64,000 nucleotides of DNA from Clostridium fessum (GTDB taxonomy: Bacteria; Bacillota; Clostridia; Lachnospirales; Lachnospiraceae). This document shows positions 25,504-33,171 of the stretch, one piece after another. The stretch lies in contig NZ_PYLO01000001.1 of the NCBI RefSeq assembly GCF_003024715.1, forward strand, positions 868,001 through 932,000, written 5' to 3'. Under the pieces are notes generated by a model. That model had not been told where the DNA came from. It ran no database searches and worked only from the letters and a program-made list of their open reading frames with translations. Position numbers and translations under genes: made by a program. Position 1 is the stretch's first letter. Every line of letters begins with the position of its first letter.

Positions 25504-25681
25504 ATATTGGTCACTCGGAGCACTTGCCTGCATGGCAGGATGCTTCTACACAGGCTGCAAGAAGCTGATGCAGGCTCACAAGTATTTCGCTTGCGGTTCT
25601 CTGGTCTGCATGGGTATGGCAATCTACTCCGGCCACAAAATTGCACCGAAGAAGAAAAAAGCTGAAAAGCCTGAAAAATAA
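25490..25681 (+). CDS. DUF6219-like small membrane protein
   Basis: A 63-residue protein with two hydrophobic helices: YWSLGALACMAGCFYTG at residues 6 to 22 and YFACGSLVCMGMAIYSG at about 32 to 48. The two halves repeat the pattern AHKY(W/F)-Gly-Cys-Met. A Lys-rich tail (KKKKAEKPEK) should stay in the cytoplasm. This fits the DUF6219 family as I know it. It is last in the operon; a terminator follows. The role is unknown, perhaps in the membrane. Confidence 0.65.
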   Translation: MKAHKYWSLGALACMAGCFYTGCKKLMQAHKYFACGSLVCMGMAIYSGHKIAPKKKKAEKPEK

Positions 25682-25689
25682 GAACACAC

Positions 25690-25720
25690 GCCCTCGCCGT
25701 AACAAGCGAGGGCTTTTTTT
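25690..25720 (+). terminator. intrinsic terminator of mutagenesis operon
   Basis: GCCCTCGC and GCGAGGGC form a perfect 8-base stem with an 8-base loop followed by seven T, right behind the last gene of the plus-strand operon. Confidence 0.9.
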
Positions 25721-25735
25721 GAACTCCAGGAGTTC
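25721..25735. repeat. 15-base perfect palindrome GAACTCCAGGAGTTC
   Basis: It lies between two converging genes. A near copy (GAACTTCTGGAGTTC) lies at 27424 to 27438. They may be protein sites or short hairpins. No known binder. Confidence 0.5.
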
Positions 25736-25747
25736 ACTTTATTTCCG

Positions 25748-26095
25748 TCACAAACTATACGCTTCCACCATCAGCCGCATCCCGACTTTCAGACCTTCCT
25801 CAAAGGCGGTCTTCTCCCATGCACAGCACACCGTCCCCTGCCGGTCCATGATTTTTTCCCAGAGCGGAATTTTATCTCCGATATAATCATCTACCAACCT
25901 ATCCATACCATCTAGCCCACGCAGCCACTCTTCCAGTTCCTTTTCCTTGGTCTTTGCTGCCTTCCCGGCAACTGTGTTTTTCTCTACTGGGTTTTTCTCT
26001 GTATAATGCTCGTAGATCAGATCCAGCAGATTTTCTACAGGCGGATAATACTCCGGCTCTGTTTTCTTCAAATACTCCTCCAGCATTTCCTTCAA
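25748..26095 (-). CDS. DUF6809-like protein
   Basis: A 115-residue protein that resembles the DUF6809 family. It has an N-terminal helix (MLEEYLKKTEPEYYPPVENLL), a linker with Lys/Glu, and a core with LRGLDGMDRLVDDYIGDK and a final helix EEGLKVGMRLMVEAYSL. Such proteins are common in accessory regions of gut Firmicutes and have no known job. It converges with the plus-strand operon. The upstream gene is 87 bases away. The family call is moderate. Confidence 0.55.
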   Translation of the reverse strand: MKEMLEEYLKKTEPEYYPPVENLLDLIYEHYTEKNPVEKNTVAGKAAKTKEKELEEWLRGLDGMDRLVDDYIGDKIPLWEKIMDRQGTVCCAWEKTAFEEGLKVGMRLMVEAYSL

Positions 26096-26182
26096 TTTTT
26101 CTATAATGCTACCATCCTTCCCAACTGAGATTCACATCCTCAGTTACGGCACATATTACCGTAGACTTTTGCACATAGCAAC

Positions 26183-26956
26183 CTATTTTTTGCGGTCTTT
26201 CGGATGGCCCATCTTCTCCTTTATCTCGTCCGGCACATCAATCAGCCCAAACCGGTAGAACATTCCGTATATGTAAGTCACGCCCCGGATATCGCCCAGA
26301 GCTTTCGGGCGGTCTACCACTTCTCCTTTAATATTCTTCAGCGCCAGCAGCACTGAACTCCACGCTAGACTTTTGCTCTTCTCTCGGCGGTCGATCCACA
26401 GCTCTTTTGTGTACTCGCCATTCTTGCCTTTTTTAATTTCGTAAGTGAATGGCAACCCAGAGTAGGTTTTGAATTTCACACCAGCATAGGCCAGAACCAC
26501 GCTCCAGAAGTTTTCTTCTGTCGAATCAGCCTTCCACCGCTTCATCGCTCTGTATCTCCGCTGCCGCTCTGCTCCTACACTGATTTTCTCTTTTGATGCA
26601 GTACTTGGGAAGTACACACCTTTCTGATAAGGCAGGTACGAAGTGACGGAGGCTTTGGAGAGGTCAAGGGCTGCTACGGTTGATAGCAATGCGGTTTTAT
26701 AGTCTTGTGTTTCTCGATACTTCTCGAAAGTATCCTGTACCTTCTCCGCCACATCTGATTCATACACACCGGCTGTGATGAGCAGCTTCCGTACCTTTAT
26801 TGGATTTAATCCCAGTTCTTCACCGACGGCCTGCAAGGACATCTCAGAATCATAAAGTGCCACAGCAGCATCCAGCTGCTCTTTCAGGTTCTTCCCGGCA
26901 TCGTACTCTGGCTTCAACTTCTTCCGGCCACCGCCTGGTTTTCTTGTTTTCTTCAT
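26183..26956 (-). CDS. HTH-containing accessory protein
   Basis: A 257-residue protein. The N-terminal 30 residues are basic (KKTRKPGGGRKKLKPEY). Next comes a helix-turn-helix (EMSLQAVGEELGLNPIKVRKLL, then TAGVYESDVAEKV). The C-terminal half has a region with AERQRRYRAMKRWKADSTEENFW and a mixed beta part (YSGLPFTYEIKKGKNG). The start at 26956 abuts the stop of the VOC gene, so both are co-translated. I recognise it only as a conserved unnamed protein of Lachnospiraceae elements. DNA binding is inferred. Confidence 0.55.
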   Translation of the reverse strand: MKKTRKPGGGRKKLKPEYDAGKNLKEQLDAAVALYDSEMSLQAVGEELGLNPIKVRKLLITAGVYESDVAEKVQDTFEKYRETQDYKTALLSTVAALDLSKASVTSYLPYQKGVYFPSTASKEKISVGAERQRRYRAMKRWKADSTEENFWSVVLAYAGVKFKTYSGLPFTYEIKKGKNGEYTKELWIDRREKSKSLAWSSVLLALKNIKGEVVDRPKALGDIRGVTYIYGMFYRFGLIDVPDEIKEKMGHPKDRKK

Positions 26957-27349
26957 TTACTCATGCAGCTCCAGCGGCTGTCCATCCGGGTCGTGGAAGA
27001 AAGTCATCTTCTTGCCGGTGTAATCATCCACGCGGATTGGCTCACATTCAATGCCTACCTCCGCCAGTTCATTCACTGTCTGCTCTACGCTGTCTACACA
27101 AAATGCAAGGTGACGCAGGCCACAGGCCTCCGGACGGTTCACACGCTTTGGAGGATTTTCCTCAGCGAAAATTTCAAGTTCCGTAAGTTCATTGACACGA
27201 AGATCCAACTTCCAATCCCTGCGCTCCGAGCGATAATTCTCTCTGATAACAGAGAAGCCCAACTTGTTCACATAGAAATCCTTCGCGACTTCGTAGTCAG
27301 ATACGATGATCGCGATGTGGTGTATTTTAGATAAGTTCATTTTTTTCAT
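26957..27349 (-). CDS. VOC (glyoxalase-like) metalloenzyme
   Basis: A 130-residue vicinal-oxygen-chelate protein of the small YaeR/GloA2-like type. It has two beta-alpha-beta repeats: the first with IHHIAIIVSDYEVAKDFYVNKLGF, the second with LRHLAFCVDSVEQTVNELAEVG. Metal ligands expected are the His of HHIAI, the Glu of LEIF, the His of RHLAF and the Glu of QPLELHE, all present. Members act on small aldehydes or aromatic adducts; the substrate cannot be read. It is followed directly by the HTH gene. A terminator hairpin at 27418 to 27453 separates it from the coiled-coil gene upstream. Confidence 0.85.
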   Translation of the reverse strand: MKKMNLSKIHHIAIIVSDYEVAKDFYVNKLGFSVIRENYRSERRDWKLDLRVNELTELEIFAEENPPKRVNRPEACGLRHLAFCVDSVEQTVNELAEVGIECEPIRVDDYTGKKMTFFHDPDGQPLELHE

Positions 27350-27417
27350 GCTCCATTTCTTTTATTTTTGTTCTTCTTTTATTTTCGTTATAAACTATAC
27401 GGAAGCCTGCAAAAACA

Positions 27418-27453
27418 CCGTGTGAACTTCTGGAGTTCAGTTTGTCCACACGG
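27418..27453 (-). terminator. terminator behind coiled-coil gene
   Basis: CCGTGTG and CACACGG form a 7-base stem around a 22-base loop holding a near palindrome (GAACTTCTGGAGTTC on the plus strand), followed by TGTTTTTG on the minus strand. Confidence 0.65.
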
Positions 27454-27461
27454 CAATGGTT

Positions 27462-27794
27462 TTATTTCAGTTTTTCGAGGATCTCGTCCGCGCTCATGCC
27501 ACTTGCCAGCAACTTCTTCAGCACAGCCTCTGCCTCGGTCTTCTTTGCTTCTTCAGCGGCCTTAGCATCTGCCTTTGCCTTCTTCGCTTCCAAGGATGCC
27601 ACTTCTTTTTCGGCCTTCTTCAGAGCAGACTTCTTCTCTTTCAGTGTGTTCTTCTGCTCTTCAATCGCTTTCTGGATGGATACGATCTCAGTATTCAGAT
27701 ATGCAATAGTCTCCTGCTTCTCTGCTATCTGGGATGCGTAGTCATTGATTGTCTTCGGTTTGTTCTTGCTGCCTTTCGTTCTGGGCATATTCAT
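27462..27794 (-). CDS. small coiled-coil protein
   Basis: A 110-residue protein. It begins MNMPRTKGSKNKPKTI, a basic tail, and then one long coiled coil rich in Glu, Lys and Ala from about residue 18 to 92. The end (LLASGMSADEILEKLK) is a small helical pair. Such proteins are often found in Clostridia accessory regions and may bind nucleic acid through the basic tail. No enzyme part. It stands alone between a terminator and a short unknown gene. Confidence 0.6.
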   Translation of the reverse strand: MNMPRTKGSKNKPKTINDYASQIAEKQETIAYLNTEIVSIQKAIEEQKNTLKEKKSALKKAEKEVASLEAKKAKADAKAAEEAKKTEAEAVLKKLLASGMSADEILEKLK

Positions 27795-27833
27795 TCAGCC
27801 TTTCTTTTACATACACTCATTTCCCATTGATCT

Positions 27834-28139
27834 TTAAATGTACTGCTCGACAATAGAACTGATCTCATCAATATAATTTCTTACCTCATCGGCTGCATTA
27901 TTCTCGTCCGGATATTCAAAAATAGTCTCATATTTATTGAGGAACTCATCGAACTGGTATGGACCGCTCTCACGATGATTAGCATGAATATAAGAAACAA
28001 CCAAAACTGCTGCCTGAATTGGATGACCTTCAAAATAATCTGCATCAGCCATACCAGAGACGCCACCTCAATCACAGCCATAAAGCCTTCTAACCTGATG
28101 TTCCAACTCAATTGCGTCATTGTGATTAATTCTAAACAT
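27834..28139 (-). pseudogene. small hypothetical gene with in-frame TGA
   Basis: A frame from ATG 28139 (GGGGG upstream) reads MFRINHNDAIELEHQVRRL, meets TGA at 28068 to 28070 (codon 24), then runs on as a 72-residue protein from ATG 28052. The second part (GHPIQAAVLVVSYIHANH, then an acidic helix with EYPDENNAADEVRNYI) may be made alone from 28052, but has only a weak binding site. The simplest view is one gene of about 101 codons stopped by a point change. No known family. Confidence 0.5.
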
Positions 28140-28283
28140 TTTATTGTCCCCCAATCTAATTTTCTTTTCTCACATCTTCGCCGATCATAGATCGTTGCCT
28201 GCTGCTCACCACGGAGAGGTGTGTGATTATTACGAGCAGCGTAGGGAGCTACCGCTCCCAGTATATCACAATTTCATCCCGTT

Positions 28284-28895
28284 TTACAGACGCTTTCTTG
28301 CCTTCATCGCCACACAGTACAATAACCCGCCTAGCACTCCGCCGACTGTGTTGTAGAAGATGTCAGATAGCTGAAACGTCCCGAGCCGCAGGAGTAACTG
28401 CAGCATCTCTATTATCAAAGAAAAGCCAAACGCTATCTTCCCGCTTTGCCACAGTATCTTCTTCCAGCCGTTTCCTATCTTTTCTTCGAACGTCCACATC
28501 GCTACAGCTGAAAACGGTACCATCATGATCACGTTCTCGATGCACTCGGTGGTCAGCTTCTGTTCGCCATTCACAGTCTCCCAGATGCCCCAGCCACCCA
28601 TGACATCGGATAAAGGATTCATCCAAAGATTGCGGTTTAACAGGGTTCGGAACAGAATAAGTGAAGTCACAAAGGCCAGGAAGAACAGTTTCCGAAAGAA
28701 CACACTCTCCTTGAACTTCTGATACCATGTCACTATGGCATTCTTCCATCCTTTGCCAGCATGTATTGGCTCATACGCATACAGGTAGAAAAACATAGCT
28801 AGGAAAGAAAGAAGGAGTGAGAATCCAAACGGCTCATACATCGCAGTCAGGATGTTTGTGAGTATCTTTCCGAGTAAATCAATCGTTTCATTCAT
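28284..28895 (-). CDS. VanZ-like membrane protein
   Basis: A 203-residue protein with about five membrane helices. Helix 1 has SLLLSFLAMFFYLYAY at residues 26 to 41; another is LFFLAFVTSLILFRTLL; then IENVIMMVPFSAVAMWTF, KIAFGFSLIIEMLQLLLRL and a last VGGVLGGLLYCVA. The patterns NVIMMVPFSA and SLIIEMLQL-(x)-LGTFQLSDIFYNTVGG are typical of VanZ-like proteins, which in known cases affect cell-wall or teicoplanin resistance. It lies 6 bases after the nucleotidyltransferase gene and is last in the surface polysaccharide run. The role in the locus is unknown. Confidence 0.8.
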   Translation of the reverse strand: MNETIDLLGKILTNILTAMYEPFGFSLLLSFLAMFFYLYAYEPIHAGKGWKNAIVTWYQKFKESVFFRKLFFLAFVTSLILFRTLLNRNLWMNPLSDVMGGWGIWETVNGEQKLTTECIENVIMMVPFSAVAMWTFEEKIGNGWKKILWQSGKIAFGFSLIIEMLQLLLRLGTFQLSDIFYNTVGGVLGGLLYCVAMKARKRL

Positions 28896-28901
28896 CGTCG
28901 T

Positions 28902-29804
28902 TTACAGATCACTGAACAGGTCAGCCTTGTACACGCCATCCGCCAGCATCTTCTTGAAACTGTCCTTTACTGCTGCAACGTCCTCATGGTAGGTCATGCC
29001 ATACCAGGTGTCGTTGGTCTTCAGAACCTTTACAGACATCTTTCCATGCTCCAGCAATTCACCGATGAAGATAGGAATCAGATACTCTGCTTTCAGAGGA
29101 TTGCCCGGGACTTCTTTCTCAAAGAACTCTTTGAAACCTTCCTCCAGAACATCCAGAAAATCAGGAGTTAATCCCCACATATTCATAGAAACCGGAGAAT
29201 TCACATCAATCACTTTTCCTTCTGTTTCTGCTCCGGTTGCGGTCTTCACAATATTTTTTGTCTCTACAACTTCGGTCAGATTGTTCTGCTCATCCATTTT
29301 GCAGATACCGCGAGTTACGCCGCCGTTATCGGACAGAGTGTTCTTCAGCACAAAGCCTGCCATGCAGGACTTTCCGCCGTTCACCAGATACTCATGAACA
29401 GCCTTGAAGCCTTCCTTGCCATAGTAATCGTCTGCGTTAATGACGATGAACGGAGTTTTAATTACGTCCTTTGCTGCAAGCACAGCCTGACCGGTTCCCC
29501 AAGGTTTTGTACGACCTTCCGGCAGCGTACCAGGAATATCGTTAATATCCTGGAAAGCATAGTCAACAGTTACATTATGAGAAGAGCAAATGGAGGCAAT
29601 GCGATCACCGATAACCTCTTTAAACTCCTTCTCGATATCCTTACGGATGATAAATACTACATGGTTGAAGCCTGCTTCAATCGCATCATGGATTGAGTAG
29701 TCCATGATGATATGACCAGCATCATCCACCGGCTCCAACTGTTTAATTCCCGTTCCGAAACGGCTACCGATACCGGCTGCCATAATAAGTAATGTTGTGT
29801 TCAT
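28902..29804 (-). CDS. sugar-phosphate nucleotidyltransferase-like protein
   Basis: A 300-residue protein of the NTP-transferase fold. The signature LLIMAAGIGSRFGTGIKQLEPV at the N-terminus binds the nucleotide; FIVINADDYYG holds the metal-binding Asp. The C-terminal half (PLKAEYLIPIFIGELLEHGKMSV) is specific to a group of unassigned nucleotidyltransferases. It stands right after glmS and glmM, so it may activate a hexosamine or another sugar phosphate for the locus, though it lacks the left-handed helix of GlmU. The sugar cannot be told. Start at 29804 with GAGGA upstream. Confidence 0.8.
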   Translation of the reverse strand: MNTTLLIMAAGIGSRFGTGIKQLEPVDDAGHIIMDYSIHDAIEAGFNHVVFIIRKDIEKEFKEVIGDRIASICSSHNVTVDYAFQDINDIPGTLPEGRTKPWGTGQAVLAAKDVIKTPFIVINADDYYGKEGFKAVHEYLVNGGKSCMAGFVLKNTLSDNGGVTRGICKMDEQNNLTEVVETKNIVKTATGAETEGKVIDVNSPVSMNMWGLTPDFLDVLEEGFKEFFEKEVPGNPLKAEYLIPIFIGELLEHGKMSVKVLKTNDTWYGMTYHEDVAAVKDSFKKMLADGVYKADLFSDL

Positions 29805-29826
29805 AATTTTTTCCTCTTGCTATCTT

Positions 29827-31695
29827 TTATTCCACAGTCACACTCTTAGCTAGATTTCTCGGCTTATCCACATCCAGACCCTTGGCTACAGATACATAAT
29901 AGCCCAGCAGCTGCAACGGAATCACAGCCAAACTGCCCACAAAGTGCTCGTCCACTTTCGGCACATATACCGTGAAGTTTACCTGATCTTCGATTTCATA
30001 CTTGCCATATGTAGTCAGACCCATCAAATAAGCACCACGGCTCTTGCACTCTAACATATTGCTAATAGTCTTTTCATAGAGTTCGCTCTGGGTCAGTACG
30101 CCAATGACCAGTGTTCCCTGCTCAATCAGACTAATCGTTCCGTGCTTCAGTTCACCTGCAGCGTATGCTTCGGAGTGGATGTAGCTGATTTCTTTCAGCT
30201 TCAGACTCCCCTCCAAGCAGACAGCATAGTCAATGCCACGACCCACAAAGAACACATCGTGTGCATTCGCATACTTTGCTGCAAACCACTGAATGCGCTC
30301 TTTGTCTTCCAGAATCTTCTGCATCTTTTCCGGAATGGTCAGCAACTCGGAAATATAATAGCTGTACTGTTCCTCGGTGATTTTTTCTCTGACCTTGGCA
30401 AACTGAACTGCCAGGCAATACATTGCCGCCAGCTGTGCGCTGTATGCTTTTGTTGTAGCAACGGAGATTTCCGGACCGGCAAGGGTGTAGAACACCTTGT
30501 CTGCTTCACGGGCAATGCTGCTACCGACCACATTGACAACCGCCAGTGTCGTGATGCCCTTTTCTTTTGCAAGACGGAGCGCAGCCAGCGTATCTGCGGT
30601 TTCACCGGACTGGCTGACAACAATCACAAGTGCTTTCTGATTGACCGGCATCTTTCGATAACGGAATTCCGATGCCAATTCCACGCGCACCGGGATATCT
30701 GCCATATCTTCCAGCACATACTGAGCAGCCATGCCCACATGCCATGCGGAACCACAGGCTACGATGTAAATTTGCTCAAAGTTCTTAATTTCGTCCTCTG
30801 TGAGTTCCACGCTGGACAGGTCGACCTTGCCGTCCTTGATGACAGAGTTCAGCGTATCCTGCACAGCCTTCGGCTGTTCATGGATTTCTTTCATCATGAA
30901 ATGCTCGAAGCCTGCCTTCTCTGCTGCTTCTGCATCCCACTTAATTTCCGTGGTCTGCTTCTCGATTTCGTCACCGTTCAGGTCATAGAAATGAGCCTCA
31001 CCCGGAGTCAGCTTTGCAAACTCAAGGTTACCAATGTAATAAACATTCCGGGTATACTTCAGAATGGCAGGAACATCCGATGCCACATAGGTTTCGCCAT
31101 CTGCAATACCGATGATCATCGGACTGTCCTTACGCGCCACCCAGATCTCACCTGGATAATCCCGGAACATCAACTCAAGGGCATAGGAGCCACGAACGCG
31201 CACCATCGTTTTGGCAATGGCATCAATAGGACCCAAATTATACTTTTTATAATAGTAGTCCACCAGCTTAATGACCACTTCGGTATCCGTCTGACTATAG
31301 AATGTATAGCCATGTTTCAGCAACTTTTCTTTCAGTTCAGTATAGTTCTCAATAATGCCGTTATGCACGCCAACGACCTCAGACTCCACTGTACCTGAAC
31401 CAGAACGGGTGCAGTTGCCTGAGACATGCGGATGTGCATTGGTCTGGCTCGGCTCACCATGCGTTGCCCAGCGGGTATGACCAATACCACAGGTTCCTTT
31501 CAGTGCTCTACCACCATCTGTTTTCTCAATCAGATTAGACAAACGGCCTTTTGCCTTAACGACCTGCGCCAGATTTTCACCATCACGAACAGCCAGTCCG
31601 GCCGAGTCATATCCTCTATATTCCAGCTTTGACAGACCATCTAGCAGGATCAGTGCTGCTTGTCGATTTCCTGTAAAACCAACGATTCCACACAT
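29827..31695 (-). CDS. glmS: glutamine-fructose-6-phosphate transaminase
   Basis: A 622-residue GlmS. It makes glucosamine-6-phosphate from fructose-6-phosphate and glutamine. The N-terminal nucleophile is Cys 2 (MCGIVGFTG), followed by the amidotransferase part with GIGHTRWATHG. Two SIS domains follow, with SQSGETADT and TTKAYSAQL. The end AKSVTVE is classical. It starts at 31695 behind GGGAGGG. Here it lies within the polysaccharide locus, behind a hairpin after glmM, and may be the only copy or a second copy that feeds UDP-GlcNAc to the polymer. No glmS ribozyme fits in the 89-base gap upstream. Confidence 0.95.
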   Translation of the reverse strand: MCGIVGFTGNRQAALILLDGLSKLEYRGYDSAGLAVRDGENLAQVVKAKGRLSNLIEKTDGGRALKGTCGIGHTRWATHGEPSQTNAHPHVSGNCTRSGSGTVESEVVGVHNGIIENYTELKEKLLKHGYTFYSQTDTEVVIKLVDYYYKKYNLGPIDAIAKTMVRVRGSYALELMFRDYPGEIWVARKDSPMIIGIADGETYVASDVPAILKYTRNVYYIGNLEFAKLTPGEAHFYDLNGDEIEKQTTEIKWDAEAAEKAGFEHFMMKEIHEQPKAVQDTLNSVIKDGKVDLSSVELTEDEIKNFEQIYIVACGSAWHVGMAAQYVLEDMADIPVRVELASEFRYRKMPVNQKALVIVVSQSGETADTLAALRLAKEKGITTLAVVNVVGSSIAREADKVFYTLAGPEISVATTKAYSAQLAAMYCLAVQFAKVREKITEEQYSYYISELLTIPEKMQKILEDKERIQWFAAKYANAHDVFFVGRGIDYAVCLEGSLKLKEISYIHSEAYAAGELKHGTISLIEQGTLVIGVLTQSELYEKTISNMLECKSRGAYLMGLTTYGKYEIEDQVNFTVYVPKVDEHFVGSLAVIPLQLLGYYVSVAKGLDVDKPRNLAKSVTVE

Positions 31696-31746
31696 AGATT
31701 TATCCCTCCCAGTGTTTTTTCTTATACTTACCCTCTATTACAGAAA

Positions 31747-31776
31747 ATGACTCCGGATTCAATCTCCAAGAGTCAT
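31747..31776 (-). terminator. hairpin between glmM and glmS
   Basis: ATGACTCTTGGA pairs with TCCGGAGTCAT around a 7-base loop, and TTTT follows on the minus strand. It likely gives partial termination between the two genes. Confidence 0.65.
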
Positions 31777-31784
31777 CATCGACT

Positions 31785-33170
31785 TTACGCCTTGTAGCCC
31801 TTTTCACAAATCACATGGACTACTTCGTCCACATACTTCTGGCATATATCGTGGTCAGGTGCTTCCACCATGACACGCACCACCGGCTCGGTACCGGATT
31901 CACGCACCAAAATACGACCCGTGTCACCCAATGCTTCTGCCACTCGGCTTACAGCTTCCTGCACAGCCGGGTCGTTCTGTGCTGCCTTCTTATCTGTCAC
32001 GCGGACATTTTCCAGCACCTGCGGATAGATCTTCAGCGGTGCAGCCAGCTCACTCATCGGCTTCTTCTTAGCCAGCATGACTTCCATCATCTTCAGGCTC
32101 GTCAGAATACCATCGCCGGTACTGGCGTACTTGCTGAAAATGATATGACCACTCTGCTCACCGCCAATGCGGCAACCGTTCTTTGCCATATATTCGTAGA
32201 CGTACTTGTCACCAACAGCAGTCTTTGCATAACCGATGCCCTGCTCATCAAATGCCTTGTACAGACCAAAGTTGGACATAACGGTCGTGACAACGGTATT
32301 GTTCAGCAGTTTGCCACGCTCTTTCATGTAGCAGCCGTAGATATACAAAATGTGGTCGCCAGTGATGACATTGCCCTTTTCGTCCACGCACAGGCAACGG
32401 TCAGCGTCACCGTCATAGGCAAAACCAACATCCAGACCCTTTTCCACCACAAACTTCTGCAAGCCCTCAATATGGGTGGAGCCTGCATTGTTATTGATGT
32501 TCAGGCCGTTAGGCTGGTTATTGATCACATCGGTGTCTGCACCCAGTGCATCAAAGACGGATTTTGCAATGTTCCAGGAACTACCATTGGCACAGTCCAG
32601 ACCGACTTTGACACCCTTGAAGGAATAGATGCCCAGAGAGATCAGATAACCCATGTAACGATTGCGACCTGCAACATAGTCCACAGTGCAACCGATATGC
32701 TCACGATGCGCAAACGGCAGTTCCGGCCAGTCCTTGTCAAATACATGGAGCTTGCCATCGATGTAGTCCTCTACCAGCAGCAGGGTTTCCTCCGGCATTT
32801 TCTCGCCATAGCAGTCGATCAGCTTGATGCCGTTGTCGTAATACGGATTGTGGCTGGCAGAAATCATGATGCCACAATCAAAGTCATCCACACGAGCGAT
32901 ATAGGCCACGGACGGGGTGGTGGTGACATGAAGCAGATAAGCGTCTGCGCCAGAAGCCGTCAGACCAGCCACCAGACTATATTCAAACATATAGGAGCTG
33001 CGGCGCGTATCCTTACCAATAACGATACGGGCGGGTTCGTTATCTCCATTACGCTCGCGAAGAGCATTATAATACCAGCCGAGAAAACGACCTACTTTGT
33101 AAGCGTGGTCGGCTGTTAAAGTAATTCCAGCTTCACCGCGGAAGCCATCTGTTCCAAAGTATTTACCCAT
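31785..33170 (-). CDS. glmM: phosphoglucosamine mutase-like protein
   Basis: A 461-residue alpha-D-phosphohexomutase. The start KYFGTDGFRGEA is the GlmM hallmark. The active serine lies in MISASHNPYYDNGIKL (about Ser 106), the metal loop is YDGDADRCL at about residue 255, and the sugar-phosphate loop near the end reads RESGTEPVVRVMVE. It turns glucosamine-6-phosphate into glucosamine-1-phosphate, next to GlmS. Length is slightly above the usual 450. It begins 1 base after the flippase stop. Together with GlmS and the nucleotidyltransferase it forms the precursor part of the locus. Confidence 0.9.
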   Translation of the reverse strand: MGKYFGTDGFRGEAGITLTADHAYKVGRFLGWYYNALRERNGDNEPARIVIGKDTRRSSYMFEYSLVAGLTASGADAYLLHVTTTPSVAYIARVDDFDCGIMISASHNPYYDNGIKLIDCYGEKMPEETLLLVEDYIDGKLHVFDKDWPELPFAHREHIGCTVDYVAGRNRYMGYLISLGIYSFKGVKVGLDCANGSSWNIAKSVFDALGADTDVINNQPNGLNINNNAGSTHIEGLQKFVVEKGLDVGFAYDGDADRCLCVDEKGNVITGDHILYIYGCYMKERGKLLNNTVVTTVMSNFGLYKAFDEQGIGYAKTAVGDKYVYEYMAKNGCRIGGEQSGHIIFSKYASTGDGILTSLKMMEVMLAKKKPMSELAAPLKIYPQVLENVRVTDKKAAQNDPAVQEAVSRVAEALGDTGRILVRESGTEPVVRVMVEAPDHDICQKYVDEVVHVICEKGYKA

Positions 33171-33171
33171 T

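Noticed and set aside
31696-31784. glmS ribozyme upstream of glmS
   Set aside because: The gap is only 89 bases and holds a simple hairpin with T-run; there is no room for the ribozyme core.
30142-33119. Two long plus-strand open frames (30142-31398, 31815-33119)
   Set aside because: Antisense to glmS and glmM, whose motifs are complete; composition of the antisense proteins is not protein-like.
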